From positions 4,216,001 to 4,280,000 of the forward strand of contig NZ_JAANOU010000001.1 of the NCBI RefSeq assembly GCF_011758765.1: a stretch of 64,000 bases of DNA, in the 5' to 3' direction. This document shows positions 18,834-26,706 of the stretch, one piece after another. Numbering within the stretch: the first letter of the stretch is position 1; each line of letters starts with the position of its first letter. Source of the DNA: Amycolatopsis viridis. GTDB lineage: Bacteria > Actinomycetota > Actinomycetes > Mycobacteriales > Pseudonocardiaceae. A program made the position numbers and the translations under genes. The notes beneath the pieces are model-generated. The model made no database searches and was not told the DNA's origin. It saw nothing but the letters and a program-made list of their open reading frames with translations.

Positions 18834-21146
18834 ATGAGCACAGGGGCGTGCCCGATCGACCACGGAGCCTCGGCGGCCGGACGGTGCCCGGTCTCGCCCC
18901 GGGCGAGCGCCTTCGACCCGTTCGGCGCCGAGTACCAGGCCGACCCGCCGGCCGCGGTGCGCTGGTCCCGGGACGAGGAGCCGGTGTTCTTCAGCCCGTC
19001 CCTGGGCTACTGGGTCGTCACCCGGTACGACGACGTCAAGGCCGTCTTCCGCGACAACATCACGTTCTCGCCCTCGATCGCGCTCGAAAAGATCACGCCC
19101 GTCTCCGCGGAGGCCACCGCCACCCTCGCGAAGTACGGCTACGCCATGAACCGGACGCTGGTGAACGAGGACGAGCCCGAGCACATGCCGCGCCGCCGGG
19201 TCCTCATGGATCCGTTCACCCCGGAGCAGCTCGTCCACCACGAGCCGATGGTCCGGCGCCTCACGCGGGAGTACGTCGACCGCTTCATCGACGCCGGCAA
19301 GGCCGACCTCGTCGACGAGATGCTGTGGGAGGTCCCGCTCACCGTGGCGCTGCACTTCCTCGGCGTCCCCGAGGAGGACATGGCGACCCTGCGCAAGTAC
19401 TCCATCGCGCACACCGTCAACACCTGGGGCAGGCCCTCACCCGAGGAACAGGTCGCCGTCGCGGAGAACGTCGGCAAGTTCTGGCAGTACGCCGGCACGG
19501 TGCTGGACAAGCTGCGCAAGGACCCCTCCGGGCACGGCTGGATCCCGTACAGCATCCGCGCCCAGCGCGAGCACCCCGACGTCATCACCGACTCCTACCT
19601 GCACTCGATCATGATGGCCGGCATCGTCGCCGCCCACGAGACGACGGCCAACGCCGCCGCCAACGCCATCAAGCTCCTCCTGGAGAACCGCGAGGTGTGG
19701 GAGGAAATCTGCGCCGACCCGAGCCTGATCCCCAACGCCGTCGAGGAATGCCTGCGGCACTCGGGTTCGGTCGCCGCGTGGCGCAGGCTGGTCACCCGGG
19801 ACACCGTGATCGGCGGGGTGCCGGTCCCGCGCGGCGCGAAGCTGCTCATCGTGAACTCGTCGGCGAACCGCGACGAGCGGCACTTCGACAACGCCGACGA
19901 GGTCGATGTCCGCCGGGACAACGCCACCGACCACCTGACCTTCGGCTACGGCAGCCACCAGTGCATGGGCAAGAACCTGGCGCGCATGGAACTCCAGGTG
20001 TTCCTCGAAGAGCTGACCCGCCGGCTCCCCCACCTGGACCTGGTGCCCGACCAGGAGTTCACCTACGTCCCCAACACCTCCTTCCGCGGCCCGGAACACC
20101 TGTGGGTGCAATGGGATCCGGCCGCCAACCCGGAGCGGGCCGACCCCTCGATCCGCGAGGCGCAGCGGCCGGTGCGCATCGGCGAGCCGTCGAAGCGGGG
20201 CGCCGGCCGGAACGTGACCGTCGTGTCGGTCGAGCGCGCCGCCGACGAGGTCGTCGAGGTGACGCTGGCCGCGGCCAACGGCAAGCCCCTGCCGAAGTGG
20301 ACACCGGGCGCGCACGTGGACGTCGAACTCGGCGACGTGTCCCGGCAGTACTCGCTGTGCGGCGACCCGGCCGACTTGAGCACCTACCGCATCGCGGTGC
20401 TCAAGGACCCGGCCAGCCGCGGCGGTTCCCGGTACGTGCACGAGAACCTGCGGCCCGGCAGCACCCTGCGGCTGCGTGGCCCGCGCAACCACTTCCGGCT
20501 CGATCCCGCCGCCCGCCACTACGTGTTCGTGGCCGGCGGGATCGGCATCACGCCGATCATCGCGATGGCCGACCACGTCAAGGCGTCCGGCGGCAGCTAC
20601 GAACTGCACTACTGCGGCCGCGCCACCTCGGCGATGGCCCTGCTGGACCGGTGCCGGCGCGACCACGGCGACCGGCTGCACATCCACTGCACCGCGGCCG
20701 GGACCCGGCTCGACCTCGCGGCGCTGCTCGCGAACCCGGCCGAGGGCACCCAGATCTACGCCTGCGGCCCGGAACGGCTGCTCGACGCCCTGGCCGGGGC
20801 GAGCGCGCACTGGCCGGAGGACACGCTGCACGTCGAGCACTTCACCACCACGCAGCAGGCCCTCGATCCCGCCGTCGAGCACCCCTTCGACGTCGACCTC
20901 GCCGACTCCGGCCTCACCGTGCGCGTCGCCGCAGACCAGACGGTGCTCGCCGCGTTGCGCGCCGCGGGTATCGACGTCCCCAGCGACTGCGAGGAAGGCC
21001 TGTGCGGCACGTGCGAGGCCGCGGTCCTCGACGGCGAGGTCGACCACCGCGACGTGGTGCTGACCAGGACCGAGCGGGCGGCGAACAACAAGATGATGAC
21101 CTGCTGCTCGCGCGCCCGCGGCGACCGGATCAGCCTCCGGCTCTGA
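18834..21146 (+). CDS. self-sufficient cytochrome P450 with fused reductase (CYP116B-type)
   Basis: A 770-residue monooxygenase. The heme domain (about 1-430) has the I-helix AGIVAAHETTAN (Thr271), ExxR at 305-308 and heme ligand Cys377 in FGYGSHQCMGKNLA. The second half is a phthalate-dioxygenase-reductase-like module: flavin-binding RQYSLCG, NAD(P)-binding GGIGITPIIAMA, CGPERLL, and a C-terminal [2Fe-2S] ferredoxin with CEEGLCGTC plus a distal Cys. This domain order and length define CYP116B (P450RhF class), so it needs no separate redox partners. The ATG has GGGAGG 9 nt upstream. A transporter follows after 38 nt and an IclR gene is divergent. Aromatic hydroxylation or O-dealkylation is a reasonable guess for its role. 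Confidence 0.93.
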   Translation: MSTGACPIDHGASAAGRCPVSPRASAFDPFGAEYQADPPAAVRWSRDEEPVFFSPSLGYWVVTRYDDVKAVFRDNITFSPSIALEKITPVSAEATATLAKYGYAMNRTLVNEDEPEHMPRRRVLMDPFTPEQLVHHEPMVRRLTREYVDRFIDAGKADLVDEMLWEVPLTVALHFLGVPEEDMATLRKYSIAHTVNTWGRPSPEEQVAVAENVGKFWQYAGTVLDKLRKDPSGHGWIPYSIRAQREHPDVITDSYLHSIMMAGIVAAHETTANAAANAIKLLLENREVWEEICADPSLIPNAVEECLRHSGSVAAWRRLVTRDTVIGGVPVPRGAKLLIVNSSANRDERHFDNADEVDVRRDNATDHLTFGYGSHQCMGKNLARMELQVFLEELTRRLPHLDLVPDQEFTYVPNTSFRGPEHLWVQWDPAANPERADPSIREAQRPVRIGEPSKRGAGRNVTVVSVERAADEVVEVTLAAANGKPLPKWTPGAHVDVELGDVSRQYSLCGDPADLSTYRIAVLKDPASRGGSRYVHENLRPGSTLRLRGPRNHFRLDPAARHYVFVAGGIGITPIIAMADHVKASGGSYELHYCGRATSAMALLDRCRRDHGDRLHIHCTAAGTRLDLAALLANPAEGTQIYACGPERLLDALAGASAHWPEDTLHVEHFTTTQQALDPAVEHPFDVDLADSGLTVRVAADQTVLAALRAAGIDVPSDCEEGLCGTCEAAVLDGEVDHRDVVLTRTERAANNKMMTCCSRARGDRISLRL

Positions 21147-21184
21147 CTCAACTCTCCCGTGTGGACATTCGAAAGGAACTGACA

Positions 21185-22501
21185 ATGACGTCGACGGTGG
21201 ATCACCGAGTCCGGTCCGCCACCAGCTTCCGGCGCGTGCTCGCCGGCGGCATGGCCGGGTCGGTGCTGGAGTGGTACGACTTCGCCATCTACGGCGTGCT
21301 CGCCGCGACGGTGCTCGGCCCGCTGTTCTTCCCCGGCAAGAGCGGGGTCGTCCAGCTGCTCCTCGCCCTGGCCACCCAGGGTCTGGGGTTCGTCGCCCGC
21401 CCCCTCGGCGGCGTGGTGTTCGGGCACCTGGGCGACAAGTTCGGCCGCAAACCCATGCTGGTGGTGACGTTCCTCCTGCTCGGCACCTCGACCGCGGCGA
21501 TCGGCGTGCTGCCGACCTACCACCAGGCCGGGCTCTGGGCGACCGTGCTGCTGGTGGTGCTGCGCATGACGCAGGGTTTCGCGCTGGGCGGCGAGTTCGG
21601 TGCGGCCGTGCTGATGGTGAGCGAGTACGGCGAACCGAAGCGGCGCGGCTTCTGGGCCTCCTGGCCGCAGGCCGGTGCGCCGCTGGGCACGGTGCTGGCG
21701 ACCGTCGTGGTCACCATCATCGGGCTGGTCTTCCCGGGTGACGCCTTCGACACCTGGGGCTGGCGGGTGGCGTTCCTCGTCGCGATCCCGCTGCTGATCA
21801 TCGGGTTCTGGATCCGGCGCAGCGTCGAGGAGTCGCCGGTGTTCCAGGCCGCCAAGGCCGGCGCGGAGCAGAAGGCCGCCGGGAAGAAGAAGTCGAGCGT
21901 GCTCGAAGCGTTGGCCCGGCCCCGTGCGGTCCTGCAGGGCCTGGGCATGCGGCTCGGCGAGAACATCGCGTTCTACATCTACACCGTTTTCGTCATCGCC
22001 TACGCCACGAGGTACTTCGGCTACGCGCGCGGGGACGTGGTGCTGGCCGTGACGTTCGCGTCGGTGTGCCAGTTCGCCGGGATGATCGGCGGCGGCGCCT
22101 GGTCCGACCGCGTCGGCCGCAAGATCGCGATGCTCGTACCCGCCGTCGCGCTCGTGATCTGGGCGCCGGTCTTCTTCTGGATGGTGGGCACCTCCAGCGT
22201 GCCGATGCTGTGGCTCGGCGTCTGTCTGGGCGCGTTCTTCCACGGCATGCTCGCCGGTCCGGAAGCGGCCTGGATCACCGAGCTGTTCCCCACCCGCTAC
22301 CGCTACGCGGGCTCGTCCCTGGTGTTCCAGGGTTCGTCGATCATCGCCGGCGCGCCCGCGCCGCTCATCGCGGTGTGGCTCATCGACAGCTTCGGCGTCG
22401 GCGCGGTGGTGGGCTACCTCGTGATCACGATGGCGATCACGGTGATCGCCCTGGTGACCAGCCGGGAAACGAAGGCCGTCGACCTCGACCGCGTCAGCTG
22501 A
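21185..22501 (+). CDS. MFS transporter, metabolite:H+ symporter (MHS) family
   Basis: A 438-residue 12-helix permease of the MHS group (relatives: shikimate, citrate, alpha-ketoglutarate, proline/betaine carriers). The signature GSVLEWYDFAIYG is near residue 25, GHLGDKFGRKPML follows TM2, and QGFALGGEFGAA is in TM4. ATG 21185 has AAGGA 8 nt upstream. It follows the P450 by 38 nt and is ended by a strong hairpin, so both genes form one operon, and it probably imports the P450 substrate or a precursor acid. Confidence 0.9.
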   Translation: MTSTVDHRVRSATSFRRVLAGGMAGSVLEWYDFAIYGVLAATVLGPLFFPGKSGVVQLLLALATQGLGFVARPLGGVVFGHLGDKFGRKPMLVVTFLLLGTSTAAIGVLPTYHQAGLWATVLLVVLRMTQGFALGGEFGAAVLMVSEYGEPKRRGFWASWPQAGAPLGTVLATVVVTIIGLVFPGDAFDTWGWRVAFLVAIPLLIIGFWIRRSVEESPVFQAAKAGAEQKAAGKKKSSVLEALARPRAVLQGLGMRLGENIAFYIYTVFVIAYATRYFGYARGDVVLAVTFASVCQFAGMIGGGAWSDRVGRKIAMLVPAVALVIWAPVFFWMVGTSSVPMLWLGVCLGAFFHGMLAGPEAAWITELFPTRYRYAGSSLVFQGSSIIAGAPAPLIAVWLIDSFGVGAVVGYLVITMAITVIALVTSRETKAVDLDRVS

Positions 22502-22508
22502 GCGGACC

Positions 22509-22546
22509 GGTGATGCCCGCGCCCGTGCGCACGGCCGGGCATCACC
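22509..22546 (+). terminator. terminator after the P450/transporter operon
   Basis: GGTGATGCCCG (22509-22519) pairs with CGGGCATCACC (22536-22546), and the enclosed CCGTGCGCACGG is itself self-complementary, giving a long stem 7 nt after the stop codon. Confidence 0.75.
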
Positions 22547-22695
22547 TCCTGATCGGGCGGGCTCATCAATGCACACTCCTCGCCAGCACGTTGTGCCAGC
22601 CTGAGCACTTCCGCCCGCCACCCGGGGAGAACTCACCCGAGGAACGTTGACTGCTCATCCGCACATCCTCCAGCCGAAGGCACCGGACCAGGGCG

Positions 22696-23052
22696 GTGAT
22701 CGCCACCATCGGCCTGGCGTTCGCCGCCCTGATCGCCCCCTTCCGCATCCACGATTACCACTGCCAGACGGGGAAGCACGTTTCCGAACCGGGCCACACC
22801 GACAAGTGTGCCGAGGCGGAGGTCTACGTGAAAGACCGGAAGGCAGACAGCCGCGCCGCACTGGCAGCCATCCGGTCCTACGCCGCCGGCGACCCACCGA
22901 TCCGTTTCTGCCGCAACAATCACGGCAACGGAACCTGGGCCGTCTGCACGTTCAACTGGCCGGAAGGCCCCAAGAAAGAAGTGCACGTCGGCGCGCTGGT
23001 GAGCTACACCAACCTGCACACCGACTACAAGTGCTCCTTCTCGAACAACTGA
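22696..23052 (+). CDS. small secreted or membrane-anchored cysteine-containing protein
   Basis: A 118-residue protein of unknown function. The N-terminus is one hydrophobic segment (IATIGLAFAALIAPF) that could be a signal sequence or anchor without a preceding basic stretch, so the true start may lie a little upstream. The rest is soluble and has four cysteines (in DYHCQTG, DKCAEA, RFCRNN and YKCSFSNN) plus one in AVCTFNW, suggesting disulfides outside the cell. The GTG start lacks a strong ribosome binding site. A clear terminator follows, which supports a real transcript. I do not recognise the family. Confidence 0.55.
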   Translation: MIATIGLAFAALIAPFRIHDYHCQTGKHVSEPGHTDKCAEAEVYVKDRKADSRAALAAIRSYAAGDPPIRFCRNNHGNGTWAVCTFNWPEGPKKEVHVGALVSYTNLHTDYKCSFSNN

Positions 23053-23070
23053 CATCGGATGCCGATGAAC

Positions 23071-23106
23071 AAGACCCCTTGAGTCGCCCGGCGATTCAGG
23101 GGTCTT
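23071..23106 (+). terminator. terminator after the small cysteine protein gene
   Basis: AAGACCCCT (23071-23079) pairs with AGGGGTCTT (23098-23106), and inner GAGTCGCC/GGCGATTC extends the stem with one mismatch. It begins 18 nt after the stop codon. Confidence 0.75.
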
Positions 23107-23167
23107 CGCTACGCGGGCCCAACCAGCCGCCCGCTCTGTGGGGCCGCTATGAGCAATGGTCCCGCAC

Positions 23168-23264
23168 ACGCCGACGGCCTGCCGGCGAAGATCGCCGGCA
23201 GGCCGTCTGAACAGCGAAAAAAAACCGGTGGGCGATACTGGGATCGAACCAGTGATCTCTTCGG
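23168..23264. repeat. displaced copy of tRNA-Val 3' half plus hairpin (attachment-site repeat)
   Basis: These 97 nt repeat 24971-25066 in direct orientation. The part 23224-23264 is identical, apart from one base, to the 3' half of the tRNA-Val gene up to the anticodon stem and is cut off there. The adjoining part holds a perfect 16-bp hairpin (23173-23188 with 23192-23207). The remaining tRNA is missing, so no functional tRNA is made here. It reads as the displaced end left when an element inserted in the tRNA. Confidence 0.75.
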
Positions 23265-23435
23265 GCTGAACTACGTGCGTGATACCGCGCTGACCTGTAG
23301 GAATATGACTCTTGCAGCTCAGCGCTGGTCGATTAGGACTGTTGAGCCTTGTTGTGGCCCATCCAGCCCGTAGCCCTGCTCGCAGCTTGCTCCCCACGCT
23401 GCTCCCCGACGGCGTAATGGCGCTTCACCGGGTGC

Positions 23436-23951
23436 TCAAGTATACGTGACCTGGGTGGTGTTGTTGGCGCTGGTCCAGGTGATGTAGCCGTGTTGGAAGT
23501 CGCTGCGGCGGCCGCCGGGGATGCTGTACTCGTCACTGGACGGGTAGCCGAGGCGGCTTTTTTCCCAGCCGAGGGACGCCCAAGTGTCGCGAATTGTTCC
23601 GACGACTGCGTGCGGGCCGGTCGCGGGGCTCCAGTAGATGGAGGTGTGGTTGGTGAAGTGGTTGTAGCGCCCGATGCCATCGGGTGGGGTGGATTCGTCG
23701 GTGGTGGGGTATCCGGCGCCGGTTTCCCAGCCCAGCTCGACCCACTTGGTGCGGATGCCACCCTGGATTTCGTGTGCGCCGGAACCGGGTGACCAGTACA
23801 TGGAAGCTCCGTCGCGGCCAATTCCAGCGATAATTGGCGAACTGGACCCTAGGGCACACCGGTTAGCGACCACCGGGTTACCGGACCTGGCCAGTCCGAT
23901 ACTGTCCAGCGATGGCATTCCACTCCCGCTCGACGTCGTGTCCCTCCGCAA
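23436..23951 (-). CDS. LGFP-repeat protein, probably 5'-truncated
   Basis: The product (171 residues from 23951, or 160 from the internal ATG at 23918) carries about three LGFP-type units, seen as [17 protein letters not shown] and [18 protein letters not shown] separated by [19 protein letters not shown] repeats occur in secreted or cell-wall-associated proteins of actinomycetes, usually attached to an enzymatic domain. Here there is no signal peptide and no other domain, and the start overlaps the neighbouring gene by 74 nt, so this is likely the C-terminal remnant of a larger exported protein. Whether it is expressed is uncertain. Confidence 0.6.
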   Translation of the reverse strand: MRRDTTSSGSGMPSLDSIGLARSGNPVVANRCALGSSSPIIAGIGRDGASMYWSPGSGAHEIQGGIRTKWVELGWETGAGYPTTDESTPPDGIGRYNHFTNHTSIYWSPATGPHAVVGTIRDTWASLGWEKSRLGYPSSDEYSIPGGRRSDFQHGYITWTSANNTTQVTYT

Positions 23952-24405
23952 ACCCGAGGTCCTGATTGATGAGAGTCAGCACTTCTCTGGCACGCGCAAG
24001 CGGAATACCGACCTCCTGAGTAAGCACCCTGAGAAGATTGAAGGGTGTAGCCGCGAACGGCGCCGACCTCATGTACGAGGTCAGTTCGGTGAGTGAACCG
24101 CCGGCTACGACTAGTCGCCCGGCCTCAGCGAATGCCTCGTCCACGCCACTCGTATCTGGTGAAGATGACTTCGACATCAGTGCAGCTTCCCCGCAGTCCT
24201 GCCTCCTTGACAACCTGAGCCTTACAAGCTCGAGATGCTCCTGCAGGCCATCGAGTACCGCAAGATCGGCGTCCAGCGAGTTCAGGGCTGGATCGACAGC
24301 GCTCAAGGGCCTGTCTACCGAATCCGCCCGGCTCGTCGCCGAAGCAGCGGTCTCCGTGTCACCCCTCGCCTGGCGAGACCGGTAAGCCCGGTCGAACCAC
24401 TTCAA
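23878..24405 (-). CDS. hypothetical protein
   Basis: The frame encodes up to 175 residues, of which the C-terminal 99 (from ATG 24177, [16 protein letters not shown]) look most protein-like, with a helical segment [20 protein letters not shown] and an acidic tail region. The upstream part would start at a TTG (24405). No ribosome binding site settles the start. It overlaps the LGFP fragment by 74 nt on the same strand. I recognise no family; the fold looks soluble and mainly helical. It lies inside the tRNA-bounded insert. Confidence 0.45.
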   Translation of the reverse strand: MKWFDRAYRSRQARGDTETAASATSRADSVDRPLSAVDPALNSLDADLAVLDGLQEHLELVRLRLSRRQDCGEAALMSKSSSPDTSGVDEAFAEAGRLVVAGGSLTELTSYMRSAPFAATPFNLLRVLTQEVGIPLARAREVLTLINQDLGFAEGHDVEREWNAIAGQYRTGQVR

Positions 24406-24970
24406 TCGCGAATAGGCAGTGGAGAATCAGCGGAATAACACCACGGGTCCCGAAAGGAACGCGTACACGTTGCCAACACGGAATTATTCCCATTCGCTTA
24501 CGGGGCGAGACCGCAGAGGATCGTCACGGCGGCACCGAGCAGCAGATAGGGCGCAGAGGCCTCGGGACACCACGAGGAAGCCGCCGGGCGACGCGCAACA
24601 GCGTGCGCGCGATTCCGCCGACACGTCTGGCCACCCGCCCTGGCTGGCGACAAGAGCCGCGGCTGGGCACCACTCAATCAGGGCATGCACTTCCATGACC
24701 TACATACACGCATGAGACGTGGTTGATCGAGGACGGCGTCCCGCGCATCCTCCGGCTGGTACGCCCGGGACACAGGCGCAGGGACACCGACGACCTCTAC
24801 TCCGACGTGACTGACGTCATGGTCGAGTCGATGCTGACCGCTCTGCAGCGACGCTGGGAGCAGGACGGCGGATGCAACTGGGACGAAACCCCAGGTCAGG
24901 AGCAGGATGCGGCGTGACCTCTTCGGATTCGCGAAGAGGTCAGGACGCGGTGCTCCCCACCTGGTCGCAA
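24406..24970. other. non-coding or decayed stretch in the tRNA-bounded insert
   Basis: I see no convincing gene here. A 64-codon frame from TTG 24723 to 24917 on the plus strand (product begins MIEDGVPRILRLVRPG) is open but has no good start signal; it could be the tail of a lost gene. Confidence 0.4.
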
Positions 24971-25066
24971 ACGCCGACGGCCCGCCGACGATGGTCGTCG
25001 ACAGGCCGTCTGAACAGCGAAAACAACCGGTGGGCGATACTGGGATCGAACCAGTGACCTCTTCGG
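24971..25066. repeat. tRNA-Val-proximal copy of the attachment-site repeat
   Basis: This partner of the 23168-23264 repeat contains the tRNA-Val 3' half and an imperfect hairpin (24976-24991 with 24995-25010) downstream of the tRNA. The hairpin differs from the other copy at several paired positions, and a one-base indel lies in the A-tract. The differences suggest the insert brought its own tRNA 3' end and terminator. Confidence 0.7.
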
Positions 25067-25102
25067 TGTGAACGAAGCGCTCTCCCCCTGAGCTAATCGC
25101 CC
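25031..25102 (-). tRNA. tRNA-Val (anticodon CAC)
   Basis: Read on the minus strand, the acceptor arms GGGCGAT and ATCGCCC pair, the D arm is GCTC-AGGGGGA-GAGC, the anticodon stem CTTCG/CGAAG encloses TTCACAC (anticodon CAC), and the T arm is ACTGG-TTCGATC-CCAGT. The discriminator is A; a full CCA is not encoded. It decodes GUG. Its 3' half is duplicated at 23.2 kb, which marks it as an integration target. Confidence 0.93.
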
Positions 25103-25146
25103 GGTGTAACCAGAATCCTAGCGGATGCCGTCCGCGCGATGTGCAC

Positions 25147-26199
25147 CTACCCCAGCCGCCGGTGCACGCGGTCGTGCGCGGCCTTCGCCTCCATGGCGAG
25201 CCGGGCCACTATCTCGGCCGCCGGGCCGGCCGTGGCGACCGAGTACGTCTGCCCGCCCCACAGGTTCACGCCCTCGGGGTCGCCGGCCCGGTGCGCGGCC
25301 GCCCGCACCGGTTTGGTCAGGTGGTGCACCTCCGGGTAGGCCGACGGCGCATACGGCGAATGCTCGGTGAGGAACCGGTTGACCAGGCCCCGCGCGGGGC
25401 GGCCGCTGAAGGCGCGGGTGATCGCCGTGACGCGCCCGCCCTCAGCCAGGGCGCGGCGGTGCGCGGGCTGCGTGCCGGCTTCGTCGGCGCGCAGGAACGC
25501 GGTGCCCAGCTGCGCCGCGTCGGCGCCGGCGGCCAGCACCGCGGCCACGTCCGCCCCGTGCACGATCCCGCCGGCCGCGATCAACGGCAGGTCCACCGCG
25601 GACCCCACCAGCCGCAGCAGCGCCAGCAGGCCGTACACCTCTCCCCCGGCCGGGTTCCCCGGGTCGTCCAGGAACAGACCCCGGTGCGCGCCCGCCTCGA
25701 AGCCCTGCACGCACAGGGCGTCGGCGCCGATCTCGGCCGCCCGCACCGCCTCCTCCGGGGTGGTGACGGTGGCGATCACCCGTGACCCGGCGTCGTGCAG
25801 CCGCCGGATGTCCGCTGTGGACGGCAGTCCGAAGGTGAACGACACGAACGGGATGTCCTGCTGCGCCACCAACTCGACCTTCGCCGGGTAGTCGTCGTCC
25901 TCCCAGCGCGGCTCACCCGGCTCGGACTCGTAGTGCCGGGCCTCCTCCTCGATCCGCCGCACGTAGGGCGCGAGATCCGCCTCGGACTGCCGCCCCGGCA
26001 CGAACAGGTTGACCCCGAACGGCCGGCCGGTCAGCTCCCGGGTCTTCGCGATCCGGTCGCCGAGCGCCTGCGCGCTCAGGTACCCGGCGGCGAGGAAGCC
26101 GGATCCGCCGGCATCGGCCACCGCGGCGACGAGTTCGGGCGTGGTGGGGCCACCGGCCATCGGCGCCACGAGGACGGGGACACGCAGCTCTTCGAACAT
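25147..26199 (-). CDS. nitronate monooxygenase (2-nitropropane dioxygenase family)
   Basis: A 350-residue FMN-dependent TIM-barrel protein; family members oxidise propionate-3-nitronate and alkyl nitronates, protecting against nitro toxins. The N-terminus VPVLVAPMAGGPTTPELVAAV, the VCVQGFEAGAHRG-like stretch (LCVQGFEAGAHRGLF near residue 162), the LIAAGGIVHGADVAAVLAAGA FMN-phosphate region and GTAFLRADEAG all fit. It ends 45 nt from the tRNA-Val gene and is divergent from the PPOX gene. Monocistronic by position. Confidence 0.88.
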   Translation of the reverse strand: MFEELRVPVLVAPMAGGPTTPELVAAVADAGGSGFLAAGYLSAQALGDRIAKTRELTGRPFGVNLFVPGRQSEADLAPYVRRIEEEARHYESEPGEPRWEDDDYPAKVELVAQQDIPFVSFTFGLPSTADIRRLHDAGSRVIATVTTPEEAVRAAEIGADALCVQGFEAGAHRGLFLDDPGNPAGGEVYGLLALLRLVGSAVDLPLIAAGGIVHGADVAAVLAAGADAAQLGTAFLRADEAGTQPAHRRALAEGGRVTAITRAFSGRPARGLVNRFLTEHSPYAPSAYPEVHHLTKPVRAAAHRAGDPEGVNLWGGQTYSVATAGPAAEIVARLAMEAKAAHDRVHRRLG

Positions 26200-26256
26200 G
26201 ACCCCACTCTAGGTTTTCCGGCGGCGCGTGACCTGGAGGGCAGCTAGGTTGGCCCC

Positions 26257-26700
26257 ATGACGAACCTCGACGCCGCCCGCTCGCTCGCCGCCCAGGAGAC
26301 CGGCCTGGCCACGGTGGCGGTCGCCCGCCCGGACGGGACGGTGCACGCCTCGGTGGTCAACGCCGGCTTCCTCGACGATCCGGTGTCCGGGCGTCCCGCC
26401 GTCGCCTTCGTGACCCCGGGCGGGACGAAGAAGCTGGAGCTGCTGCGTGCCCGCGGCACCGCGACCGTGCTGTTCCGGCGCGGCTGGAGCTGGGCGGCGG
26501 TGCAGGGCCCGGTCCGGCTCCTCGGCCCGGACGATGCGGACCCGGACTTCGATCCGGCCGGGCTGCCGAAGCTGCTGCGCGACATCTTCACCGCGGCCGG
26601 CGGCACCCACAACGACTGGGACACCTACGACCGCGTGATGGCGCAGGAGCGGCGGTGCGCGGTGCTCGTCGAGGCGAAGCGGATCACCGGCAGCGCCTGA
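26257..26700 (+). CDS. PPOX-class (pyridoxamine oxidase-fold) oxidoreductase
   Basis: A 147-residue split-barrel flavin or F420-binding protein. The pattern GLATVAVARPDGTVHASVV at the N-terminus, FVTPGGTKKLELLRARG in the middle (KxxxLRxxG cofactor phosphate region) and the strand TATVLFRRGWSWAAVQG are typical of the F420-dependent Rv1155-like group. Substrate is unknown. It is divergent from the nitronate monooxygenase across 57 nt and convergent with lepA, with only 6 nt between stops. Confidence 0.8.
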   Translation: MTNLDAARSLAAQETGLATVAVARPDGTVHASVVNAGFLDDPVSGRPAVAFVTPGGTKKLELLRARGTATVLFRRGWSWAAVQGPVRLLGPDDADPDFDPAGLPKLLRDIFTAAGGTHNDWDTYDRVMAQERRCAVLVEAKRITGSA

Positions 26701-26706
26701 GCGCCG

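Larger units (their letters stand above)
23265..24970. mobile_element. 1.7-kb insert between tRNA-Val repeats (degenerate element)
   Basis: The segment is bracketed by direct repeats that include the tRNA-Val 3' half, the usual footprint of tyrosine-recombinase integration. No integrase, excisionase or transfer gene is left. It contains an LGFP-repeat gene fragment, a hypothetical gene and about 0.56 kb without coding signal. Base composition is visibly less GC-rich than its flanks. A tandem tRNA duplication followed by deletion is an alternative explanation. Confidence 0.5.

Noticed and set aside
23224-23264. Second tRNA-Val gene at 23.2 kb
   Set aside because: Only the 3' half is present; the acceptor 5' strand, D arm and most of the anticodon arm are missing.
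24723-24917. Possible 64-codon gene on the plus strand
   Set aside because: TTG start without ribosome binding site, no recognisable features and no coupling to neighbours.
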